DNA from: CAYZZA01 sp964482685
GTDB lineage: Bacteria; Bacillota; Bacilli; Lactobacillales; Carnobacteriaceae_A
Reading direction: 5' to 3'
Length of the DNA stretch: 24,242 nt
Assembly: GCA_964482685.1 (NCBI GenBank)
Contig: CAYZZA010000019.1
Coordinates: forward strand, 1-24,242
Shown: piece by piece, positions 14,148-23,100 of the stretch
Numbering within the stretch: the first letter of the stretch is position 1
Layout: every line of letters begins with the position of its first letter
Notes under the pieces: generated by a model
What the model saw: the letters and a program-made list of their open reading frames with translations, nothing else
The model's database searches: none
Told to the model about the DNA's origin: nothing
Made by a program: the position numbers and the translations under genes

Positions 14148-15422
14148 ATGGCAACTCAGCAACAAGCTCTATTATTGGATGTACAGGATAAACCAAGTTT
14201 TGGGAAAGGACTTCTATTAAGTTTTCAGCATATTTTTGCTATGTTTGGAGCTACTATCCTTGTCCCCATTATTTTAGGTATGCCCATTTCTGCAGCACTT
14301 TTTGCAAGTGGAGTTGGAACCATCATTTACCAAATAGCGACCAAATCAAAAGTTCCTGTTTATTTAGGATCATCCTTTGCCTATTTAACAGCGATGAGTG
14401 TAGCGATTGGCCAAATGGATGGAAACATTAGCGCCGCACAAACGGGTATCTTGTTAGTTGGGTTAGTTTACGTGTTGATTGCAGCATTGGTGAAGATGAT
14501 TGGAACGAATTGGATTGACACCATTTTGCCTCCCATTGTAATTGGGCCCATGATTATGGTAATTGGACTTGGACTTGCTGGTTCAGCAGTGGCCAATGCT
14601 GGCTTTACGGCAGATGGCAACATGAAACAAATCATTGTAGCTGTATCGACCTTTTTGATAACGGCGTTTGCTACGACAAAAGGAAAAGGTTTTATGAAAA
14701 TCGTGCCTTTTCTCATTGGAATTGTCGGTGGGTACTTGGTAGCTGTAGCTCTACAAATAGTGGATTTTTCTCCTGTTTTGGCAGCTGGGTGGTTTTCGCT
14801 TCCAGCTTTGCAACTCCCATTTAAAACCTCGTTCTTTGAAAGTTACCAACTGTACTTTGGACCTGAAACATGGGCCATTGTGCCGGTCGCACTTGTAACA
14901 ATCTCAGAACATATAGGTGACCACACCGTTTTAGGAAAGATTTGTGGCAGAGAATTCCTGAAAGAACCAGGTCTTTCCCGCACGCTGATAGGTGACGGTG
15001 TCGCAACAGCTTTCTCAGCATTGATTGGTGGCCCAGCAAATACAACCTACGGAGAAAATACAGGTGTGATTGCCATGACAAGGATTGCATCTGTCTCTGT
15101 GATTCGGAACGCAGCATTGATTGCAATAGGTCTTAGCTTTTTAGGCAAATTCACAGCCTTGATTTCTACGATTCCAAACGCAGTTTTGGGAGGGATGTCT
15201 ATTATTCTTTATGGAGTAATCGCAAGCAATGGTCTTCAAGTGATGATTGAAGAAAAAGTAGACTTTAATCAAGCCCGCAACTTAATTATTGCCAGTAGCA
15301 TGCTTGTATTAGGGCTAGGAGGAGCTGTTTTAAATTTAGGATCGGTCGTCTCTTTATCTGGAACAGCTCTAAGTGCTATCACGGGAATTCTATTAAACTT
15401 AACCTTGCCTAAGGGAAAATAA
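14148..15422 (+). CDS. pyrP: Uracil permease (NCS2 family)
   Basis: A 424-residue proton-coupled nucleobase transporter of the NCS2/UraA fold, predicted 12-14 membrane segments. Family features are LLSFQHIFAMFGATILVP (TM1, conserved QH), the TM8-region ISEHIGDH with the uracil-binding Glu, and GGPANTTYGENTG in the TM10 region with the second conserved Glu. The PyrR leader upstream identifies the substrate as a pyrimidine, most likely uracil, and argues against the xanthine/purine branch. The ATG at 14148 follows AAGGGGAG. It is placed between the ribosomal protein operon and rpoB, away from any pyr biosynthetic cluster in this window, and is followed by its own terminator. Confidence 0.92.
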   Translation: MATQQQALLLDVQDKPSFGKGLLLSFQHIFAMFGATILVPIILGMPISAALFASGVGTIIYQIATKSKVPVYLGSSFAYLTAMSVAIGQMDGNISAAQTGILLVGLVYVLIAALVKMIGTNWIDTILPPIVIGPMIMVIGLGLAGSAVANAGFTADGNMKQIIVAVSTFLITAFATTKGKGFMKIVPFLIGIVGGYLVAVALQIVDFSPVLAAGWFSLPALQLPFKTSFFESYQLYFGPETWAIVPVALVTISEHIGDHTVLGKICGREFLKEPGLSRTLIGDGVATAFSALIGGPANTTYGENTGVIAMTRIASVSVIRNAALIAIGLSFLGKFTALISTIPNAVLGGMSIILYGVIASNGLQVMIEEKVDFNQARNLIIASSMLVLGLGGAVLNLGSVVSLSGTALSAITGILLNLTLPKGK

Positions 15423-15455
15423 GAGTAAATACAAAAGATGGTTTCTACTTAAATA

Positions 15456-15495
15456 AAAACATCCAGCTTGGAAACAGGTTGGATGTTTTGCTTTT
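15456..15495 (+). terminator. Intrinsic terminator after pyrP
   Basis: AAAACATCCA (15456-15465) pairs with TGGATGTTTT (15480-15489) around a 14-base loop that can add inner pairs, followed by GCTTTT. The U-run is interrupted by GC, so efficiency may be moderate. Confidence 0.8.
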
Positions 15496-15528
15496 AAATA
15501 GATTAACTAAATAGTAAGTTTGCGCCTA

Positions 15529-15537
15529 TGGTATGAT
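15529..15537 (+). promoter_or_regulatory. Candidate extended -10 promoter for the RsmC-like gene
   Basis: TGGTATGAT (TGn plus TATGAT) lies 48 bases upstream of the start; there is no clear -35 at 17 bases. It follows the pyrP terminator, so an independent start is expected here. Confidence 0.55.
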
Positions 15538-15584
15538 AAAAAAAGAAACCTACAACGAAAGAAGCGTACAAAGGAGAATGAGCG

Positions 15585-16187
15585 ATGAGTGACCACTATT
15601 ATACAGCAAAACCGACAGTAAAAAGCAATCGCCAAAAATGGCAAACGATTCTAAATGAACAGGAAATGACCTTTTATTCTGATCGTGGGGTTTTTTCAAA
15701 AGACCAAGTTGACGTTGGCTCACGCGTGATGATTGAAACGGTAGACCCTTCGGTGTATCCACCAGGAGCTTGGCTAGATATGGGGTGTGGATATGGGCCT
15801 ATTGGACTTGCGTTAGCCAAAAGTTATCCAGAGATACATGTTGAAATGGTCGATATCAATGAGCGGGCAGTAGAATTATCGCGCGAAAACGCTCTCTTAA
15901 ATGGAATCAAAAATGTGGACATCCACTCCTCTAATCTGTTTGAAGACGTGAAAGGACAGGAATTTGCAGCTGTTTTTTGCAATCCTCCTATCCGAGCAGG
16001 GAAACAGGTCGTTCACCAAATTTTGGAGGAATCTAAAGACTACCTCAAAAAAGGTGGCTTTTTAACAATTGTTATTCAAAGAAAACAAGGAGCGCCAAGT
16101 GCTCAAGCAAAAATGGAAGCTGTGTTTGGAAATGTTGAAAGAATAGGCCTTGAAAAAGGGTATTGGATTTTAACAAGTAAAAAATGA
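15585..16187 (+). CDS. RsmC-like class I SAM-dependent methyltransferase (YbxB)
   Basis: A 200-residue methyltransferase of the RsmC/RlmG type. E. coli RsmC methylates G1207 of 16S rRNA; the Firmicutes copy is a single-domain version whose substrate is inferred. Motif I is GAWLDMGCGYGPIGLALAK (SAM-binding), the acidic loop is VEMVDINERAVELS, and motif IV is FCNPPIRAGKQVV (NPP type, typical of base N-methyltransferases). The ATG at 15585 follows AAAGGAGAATG. It corresponds to B. subtilis ybxB, which also sits just before rpoB, so its position is ancestral while pyrP is the addition. Confidence 0.87.
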   Translation: MSDHYYTAKPTVKSNRQKWQTILNEQEMTFYSDRGVFSKDQVDVGSRVMIETVDPSVYPPGAWLDMGCGYGPIGLALAKSYPEIHVEMVDINERAVELSRENALLNGIKNVDIHSSNLFEDVKGQEFAAVFCNPPIRAGKQVVHQILEESKDYLKKGGFLTIVIQRKQGAPSAQAKMEAVFGNVERIGLEKGYWILTSKK

Positions 16188-16203
16188 AAAGTCAAATAAT
16201 ATG

Positions 16204-16232
16204 TTGACAAAGTGAATTCGGTCGTGTAAACT
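16204..16232 (+). promoter_or_regulatory. rpoB promoter P1
   Basis: A perfect TTGACA (16204-16209) and TAAACT (16227-16232) with a 17-base spacer. The transcript would begin near 16239 and include a stable 11-bp hairpin at 16266-16297. Confidence 0.75.
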
Positions 16233-16330
16233 TAGTAGACGTTATTAATGCAGAGAAATAGGCTCGGTTTTTTCCGAAATATTGTCCGGAAGAAACCACT
16301 TAAAAAACAAAAGAAAATGTGATGGTTCTA

Positions 16331-16339
16331 TGTTATACT
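16331..16339 (+). promoter_or_regulatory. rpoB promoter P2 (extended -10)
   Basis: TGTTATACT (TGn plus TATACT) lies about 120 bases before rpoB with no good -35. It falls inside the P1 leader. The P2 leader begins near 16346 with a T-rich tract and contains another stem: CATG...TTACAA (16384-16396) with TTGTAACATG (16408-16417), with a three-base bulge. Confidence 0.6.
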
Positions 16340-16461
16340 CTCACTTCTTTTGGTTTTTTTTTGGTCTAAAATCGGTCTCTAGGCATGTTGTTACAAGAAT
16401 TTAATGTTTGTAACATGGTTGAGATGTTCTCTGATGCAGAAAATATAGAGGAGTGAACGAG

Positions 16462-19400
16462 TTGGCAGGTCATGATGTTGCATACGGAAAACACCGTACA
16501 CGCAGAAGTTATTCGCGTATTAATGAAGTGTTAGAACTTCCAAACTTGATAGAAATTCAAACAAATTCCTACCAATGGTTTCTAGATGAAGGATTAAAAG
16601 AGATGTTTCGTGATATCTCTCCAATTGATGATTTCTCAGGAAATTTATCTTTGGAGTTTACAGATTATCAACTCCAAGAACCGAAATATACAGTTGATGA
16701 GGCAAGAGCTCACGATGCAAACTATTCCGCCCCTTTGTATGTAAAGTTAAGATTGATCAACAAAGAATCAGGGGAAGTAAAAGAGCAAGAGGTTTTCTTT
16801 GGTGATTTCCCACTGATGACAGAACAAGGAACGTTTATCATCAATGGTGCAGAACGTGTTATTGTGTCACAACTTGTTCGCTCGCCCGGTGTATATTTTA
16901 GCCCTAAAATTGAAAAGAGTGGAAAACGTGGATTTTCCTCTACAGTAATTCCAAACCGTGGTGCATGGTTAGAGTATGAAACAGATACAAAAGACATTTC
17001 AAATATCCGTATCGATAGAACGCGTAAAATGCCATTGACTGTATTGCTCCGTGCACTTGGATTTGAAACAGACAGTGAAATTCTTGAAATCATGGGTGAA
17101 AACGAAAGTCTTCGCTTGACGATAGAAAAAGACGTGCACAAAAACACGTCTGAGAGTCGGACAGAAGAAGGATTAAAAGATATTTATGAGCGTCTACGCC
17201 CTGGTGAGCCAAAAACAGCAGATAGTGCGAGAAGCTTATTAGTTGCGCGCTTTTTTGATCCAAAAAGATACGACTTAGCGTATGTCGGTCGCTATAAACT
17301 GAATAAAAAATTAAGTTTGACAACTAGACTGTTCAACCAACGTCTAGCTGAAACATTGGCAGATCCTGAAACAGGAGAGATATTGGCAGAAAGCGGTAGT
17401 GTACTGGACCGTGACTTGATGGATAAACTGATCCCGTATCTGGAAAATGGGTTAAATCAAGTGATTCTTCACCCATCCAAGGATGCAGTGGTTCCGGAAC
17501 CTATTCCTGTCCAAATTGTTAAAGTGTATTCGCCAAAAGAACCAGAACGTATCATTAACGTGATAGGCAATGGGGATATTGCGGAAGACGTTAAATGCGT
17601 CACGCCAGCAGACATGATTGCTTCAATGAGCTACTTCTTTAACTTACAAGAAGGCGTCGGAAATGTAGACGACATTGACCACTTAGGTAACAGACGCATT
17701 CGCTCTGTTGGAGAATTGTTGCAAAATCAATTTAGAATCGGTTTGTCACGTATGGAACGGGTAGTCCGTGAGCGTATGTCTATCCAAGATACAACAACCG
17801 TAACTCCGCAACAATTGGTTAACATTCGTCCCGTTGTAGCTTCTTTGAAAGAATTCTTTGGTTCTTCCCAATTGTCCCAATTTATGGACCAAACCAACCC
17901 ATTAGGTGAGCTGACGCACAAACGCCGTTTGTCTGCGTTAGGACCCGGCGGGTTGACACGAGACAGAGCGGGATACGAGGTTCGAGACGTTCACTATACG
18001 CACTACGGTCGCATGTGTCCAATCGAAACGCCTGAAGGTCCAAACATTGGACTAATCAACAGTTTATCTACGTATGCAAAAATCAACCGTTTTGGTTTTA
18101 TTGAAACACCTTATCGCCGTGTAGACCGCGAAACAAAACGGGTAACCGAACATATTGATTATTTGACTGCAGATGAAGAAGATCAATACGTAGTTGCGCA
18201 AGCTAACGCAGAGTTAAACGAAGATGGCACATTTGTTCATGAAGATGTACTTGCACGTTTCAAAGATGAAAACCTTCAAATCAGTGTAGATAAGTTGGAT
18301 TATATGGATGTATCGCCTAAGCAAGTTGTGTCAGCGGCTACAGCCTGTATTCCCTTCCTAGAAAATGATGACTCGAACCGTGCGCTGATGGGCGCCAACA
18401 TGCAGCGTCAAGCTGTTCCGTTGATTCAGCCAGAAGCTCCATTGGTTGGAACAGGTATGGAATACCTAGCCGCACATGATTCCGGTGCTGCACTATTGTG
18501 TAAAAACCCTGGAATTGTTGAATATGTTGATGCTAAAAAAATCAATGTGCGTCGTGAAGACGGTGCGCTTGATCGCTATAACGTGGCTAAATTTAAACGT
18601 TCAAACTCAGGTTCTTGCTACAACCAGCGTCCGATTGTCAAACACAATGAACGTGTAGAAAAGGGAGACGTTTTAGCTGATGGTCCTTCTATGGAAGAAG
18701 GAGAAATGGCTTTAGGACGTAACCCATTAGTTGCCTTTACCACATGGGAAGGGTACAACTTTGAAGATGCTGTTATCATGAGCGAACGTCTTGTAAAAGA
18801 TGATGTGTATACATCCATTCATATTGAAGAATACGAATCAGAAGCACGTGATACAAAACTTGGACCTGAAGAAATTACGCGTGAAATACCAAACGTTGGA
18901 GACGACGCACTTAAGAACCTTGATGAAACAGGTGTAATTCGCATTGGGGCAGAAGTGAACGACGGTGATATTCTTGTTGGAAAAGTGACTCCTAAAGGAG
19001 TTTCAGAACTTTCCGCAGAAGAAAAACTGTTGCATGCGATCTTTGGTGAAAAAGCACGTGAAGTAAGAGATACATCTCTTCGTGTACCACATGGTGGCGG
19101 CGGGATTGTACAGGATGTGAAAGTCTTTACTCGTGAAGGTGGAGACGAACTTTCGCCTGGCGTAAACATGCTTGTGCGTGTCTTTATTGCTCAGAAAAGA
19201 AAGATAAATATCGGAGATAAGATGGCTGGAAGACATGGAAACAAAGGGGTTGTCTCGTTAATCCTTCCGGAAGAAGACATGCCATTCTTGCCAGATGGTA
19301 CACCAGTAGATATCATGTTGAACCCACTAGGTGTTCCATCACGTATGAACGTTGGACAAGTTATCGAACTTCACATGGGAATGGCCGCACGTAAAATGGG

Positions 19401-20043
19401 CATTCACATTGCTTCGCCCGTCTTTGACGGAGCAAGTGAAGAAGATGTTCGTGAAACCTTAAAAGAGGCTGGAATGGATGAAGATGCCAAGACTGTTCTA
19501 TTCGATGGGCGCACAGGTGAAGAGTTTGATAACCGTGTCTCTGTTGGAGTTATGTACTTCTTGAAACTTGCCCACATGGTTGATGACAAGTTGCATGCTC
19601 GTTCAACAGGACCGTACTCTCTTGTTACCCAACAACCGTTGGGTGGGAAAGCGCAGTTTGGTGGACAGCGATTTGGAGAGATGGAAGTATGGGCATTAGA
19701 AGCGTATGGTGCTTCATACATCCTTCAAGAAATTCTCACATATAAATCAGATGACGTAGTCGGTCGTGTGAAAACATACGAAGCCATTGTTAAAGGTGAA
19801 CCGATTCCAAAACCAGGTGTCCCAGAGTCATTCCGCGTTCTTGTAAAAGAGCTACAATCTCTAGGATTAGACCTGCGTGTACTAGACGGTGAAAACAAAG
19901 ATGTTCAGCTTGAAGTGTCTGAAGATGGAGACGACATGGTTCAAGTAGATTCTTTACGTAAAATGCAAGAGGAACAAGATTTGATTCGTGCCGAAGAAGC
20001 AGAGCGTCTCCGTGTAGAAGCCGCAAAACTAGCAGAAGACTAA
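16462..20043 (+). CDS. rpoB: DNA-directed RNA polymerase subunit beta
   Basis: The 1193-residue beta subunit forms one half of the polymerase active cleft. The rifampicin pocket is intact: FGSSQLSQFMDQTNP (about 466-480), followed by THKRR and LSALGPGG. The wild-type Asp in FMDQ, the His in THKRR and the Ser in LSALG are all present, so no classical Rif-resistance substitution is seen. Later catalytic-core segments include MCPIETPEGPNIGLINSLS, NFEDAV and KMAGRHGNKG. I chose TTG 16462 because AGAGGAG (16447-16453) is eight bases upstream and the protein begins MAGHDVAYGKHRTRRSY as in relatives. A GTG at 16453 lies within the ribosome site. Confidence 0.96.
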   Translation: MAGHDVAYGKHRTRRSYSRINEVLELPNLIEIQTNSYQWFLDEGLKEMFRDISPIDDFSGNLSLEFTDYQLQEPKYTVDEARAHDANYSAPLYVKLRLINKESGEVKEQEVFFGDFPLMTEQGTFIINGAERVIVSQLVRSPGVYFSPKIEKSGKRGFSSTVIPNRGAWLEYETDTKDISNIRIDRTRKMPLTVLLRALGFETDSEILEIMGENESLRLTIEKDVHKNTSESRTEEGLKDIYERLRPGEPKTADSARSLLVARFFDPKRYDLAYVGRYKLNKKLSLTTRLFNQRLAETLADPETGEILAESGSVLDRDLMDKLIPYLENGLNQVILHPSKDAVVPEPIPVQIVKVYSPKEPERIINVIGNGDIAEDVKCVTPADMIASMSYFFNLQEGVGNVDDIDHLGNRRIRSVGELLQNQFRIGLSRMERVVRERMSIQDTTTVTPQQLVNIRPVVASLKEFFGSSQLSQFMDQTNPLGELTHKRRLSALGPGGLTRDRAGYEVRDVHYTHYGRMCPIETPEGPNIGLINSLSTYAKINRFGFIETPYRRVDRETKRVTEHIDYLTADEEDQYVVAQANAELNEDGTFVHEDVLARFKDENLQISVDKLDYMDVSPKQVVSAATACIPFLENDDSNRALMGANMQRQAVPLIQPEAPLVGTGMEYLAAHDSGAALLCKNPGIVEYVDAKKINVRREDGALDRYNVAKFKRSNSGSCYNQRPIVKHNERVEKGDVLADGPSMEEGEMALGRNPLVAFTTWEGYNFEDAVIMSERLVKDDVYTSIHIEEYESEARDTKLGPEEITREIPNVGDDALKNLDETGVIRIGAEVNDGDILVGKVTPKGVSELSAEEKLLHAIFGEKAREVRDTSLRVPHGGGGIVQDVKVFTREGGDELSPGVNMLVRVFIAQKRKINIGDKMAGRHGNKGVVSLILPEEDMPFLPDGTPVDIMLNPLGVPSRMNVGQVIELHMGMAARKMGIHIASPVFDGASEEDVRETLKEAGMDEDAKTVLFDGRTGEEFDNRVSVGVMYFLKLAHMVDDKLHARSTGPYSLVTQQPLGGKAQFGGQRFGEMEVWALEAYGASYILQEILTYKSDDVVGRVKTYEAIVKGEPIPKPGVPESFRVLVKELQSLGLDLRVLDGENKDVQLEVSEDGDDMVQVDSLRKMQEEQDLIRAEEAERLRVEAAKLAED

Positions 20044-20074
20044 GCACAATTGACGAAAAAGCACACAGCAAGAC

Positions 20075-20103
20075 GTACGTAGAACGTGCACGTTCGCATG
20101 TAC
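20075..20103 (+). other. Hairpin in the rpoB-rpoC intergenic region
   Basis: The perfect palindrome GAACGTGCACGTTC (20082-20095) is flanked by GTACGT (20075-20080) and ATGTAC (20098-20103), which extend the stem by six pairs (one wobble) across a small internal loop. There is no U-run, so it is not a standard terminator. It may be an mRNA processing or stability element between the two large genes; function unknown. Confidence 0.5.
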
Positions 20104-20153
20104 AAGAGAGCATAAGGGCAGCTCAAAAAAGATAAAAAAGGGAGGTCGGCCCC

Positions 20154-23100
20154 TTGATAGATGTAAATAGATTTGAAAGCATTCAAATAGGATTAGCTTC
20201 CCCAGATAAAATCCGTAATTGGTCTTACGGTGAAGTCAAAAAGCCAGAAACAATCAACTATCGGACACTGAAACCAGAAAAAGATGGCTTGTTTTGTGAA
20301 CGTATCTTTGGCCCGTCCAAAGATTGGGAATGTGCGTGTGGAAAATACAAACGCATTCACTATAAAGGCATTGTCTGTGACCGTTGTGGCGTAGAAGTAA
20401 CGCGTTCAAGCGTTCGTCGTGAACGCATGGGTCACATTGAGTTGGCAGCTCCTGTGACACACATTTGGTATGTCAAAGGAATCCCAAGTAGAATGGGCTT
20501 GATTTTGGATATGAGCCCACGTTCATTAGAAGAAATTATTTATTTCGCATCTTATGTGGTCACAGATCCAGGAAAAACTCCACTTGAAAGAAAACAATTG
20601 ATGCCAGAACATGAATACCGTGAAAATAGAGCAAAATATGGAAAAGAGTTTACAGCCGAAATCGGTGCAGCCGCAATTAAGACATTGTTGGATGCGGTAG
20701 ACATGGATAAAGAAGTTGTAGAATTAAAAGAAATTCTACAAACAGCAACCGGTCAAAAGCGAACACGTGCAATCCGTCGTTTAGACATCATGGAAGCTTT
20801 CCGTCATTCAGGAAATGAACCAGGTTGGGTAGTTATGGATGTTGTTCCCGTGATTCCACCAGAACTACGCCCAATGGTTCAACTAGAAGGAGGACGTTTT
20901 GCAGCGAGTGACTTAAACGATTTGTATCGTCGTGTTATTAACCGTAACAACCGATTGAAACGTTTGCTCGATCTAAACGCACCCAATATTATTGTACAAA
21001 ACGAAAAACGTATGCTTCAAGAAGCAGTAGACGCACTCGTTGACAACGGTCGAAGAGGCCGTCCAGTCACTGGTCCAGGAAACCGTCCGTTGAAATCTCT
21101 TTCTCACATGTTAAAAGGGAAACAAGGACGTTTCCGTCAAAACTTGCTTGGTAAACGTGTTGACTATTCTGGTCGTTCCGTTATCGTAGTTGGCCCTACA
21201 CTGAAAATGTCTCAGTGTGGTCTGCCAAAAGACATGGCTTTAGAATTGTTCAAACCTTTTGTGATGAAAGAATTAGTGGGTCGAGGCATTGCCAGCAACA
21301 TTAAAAATGCCAAACGTCAAATTGAACGTCAAGAAGATGAAGTATGGGGCGTGTTGGAAGACGTTATTCGCGAACACCCTGTTCTCTTGAACCGGGCACC
21401 AACCCTCCACCGTCTCGGCATTCAAGCCTTTGAACCAATTTTAGTAGAAGGAAAAGCGATTCGTCTGCACCCATTAGCATGTGAAGCGTATAACGCGGAC
21501 TTTGATGGAGACCAAATGGCGGTTCACGTCCCATTGAGCGATGAAGCGCAAGCAGAAGCACGTATTTTAATGTTAGGGGCTCAAAACATCTTGAACCCTA
21601 AAGATGGAAAACCTGTTGTTACACCATCTCAGGACATGGTTTTAGGAAACTATTACCTAACGATGGAAGAAGAAGGTAGCGTAGGGGAAGGAATGGTATT
21701 TTCAAGTGCTGCGGAAGCTGTAGCTGCGTACCATAACAAATACGTACACTTACACACACGTGTTGCAATCCGAGCATCTGACTTGCCAGACAAACCCTTT
21801 ACACAGTGGCAGCAAGATAAATATTTGATTACAACTGTTGGGAAGATTATTTTTAATGAAATCATGCCGAAGGAATTTCCATATTTGAATGAACCGACAC
21901 AAGATAATTTGGAAAAACAAACACCAGATAAATACTTTGTTCCTTATGGTACAAACATTCCTGAGCATATCAAAGCCCAAACATTAATCAAACCATTCAA
22001 AAAGAAAAACCTTGGAAACATTATTGCAGAAGTTTTCAAACGCTTTAAAGTAGCTGAAACATCCAAAATGTTAGACTTAATGAAAAACTTGGGATATAAG
22101 TACTCTACTGTTTCTGGAATTACAGTTGGGGTAGCGGATATTTCTCACCTAGAGAAAAAAGATGAAATCCTTGGTGAAGCAGACGTACGCGTTGAAAATG
22201 TCAACAAGCAATTCCGTCGTGGACTGATTACAGAAGAAGAGCGTTATGAAGCTGTTATCAATATTTGGACGAAAACACGTGACATTATTCAAGATGCGTT
22301 AATTGATAGTTTGGATGACCGCAACAACTTGTTTATGATGAGTGACTCAGGTGCTCGAGGAAACGTATCGAACTTTACACAGCTTGCAGGAATGCGCGGT
22401 CTGATGGCAGCTCCAAACGGACAGATCATGGAACTTCCAATTCGTTCAAACTTCCGTGAGGGATTGTCTGTGTTAGAGATGTTTATTTCAACGCACGGTG
22501 CCCGTAAAGGGATGACCGATACAGCATTGAAAACAGCGGACTCAGGATACTTGACACGTCGACTTGTAGATGTTGCTCAAGACGTTATCATTCGTGAAGA
22601 CGACTGTGGCACCAAGCAAGGACTAGTTGTTGCTGCATTAACAGAAGGAAACGAAGAAATTGAGCCACTTGAAGACCGCTTGATTGGGCGCTATGCAAGA
22701 AAATCTGTTCAGCACCCAGAAACAGGTGAGTTGATGGTGGGAGCAAATGAATTGATTACAGAAGATATAGCCCGTCAGATTGTAGCGGCTGGCATTGAAG
22801 AAGTAACGATTCGTTCTGTCTTTAACTGTAACACTCGTCATGGGGTATGTAAGAAATGTTACGGACGTAACTTGGCAACTGGACGCGAGGTTGAAGTTGG
22901 AGAAGCAGTTGGAACCATCGCTGCTCAATCTATTGGAGAACCTGGAACTCAGTTGACGATGCGTACATTCCATACCGGTGGGGTTGCTGGGGATGACATT
23001 ACACAAGGGTTGCCACGTGTACAAGAAATCTTTGAAGCCCGTCACCCTAAAGGACAAGCTGTTATTACAGAAGTAACAGGGGAAGTTATCTCCATTGAAG

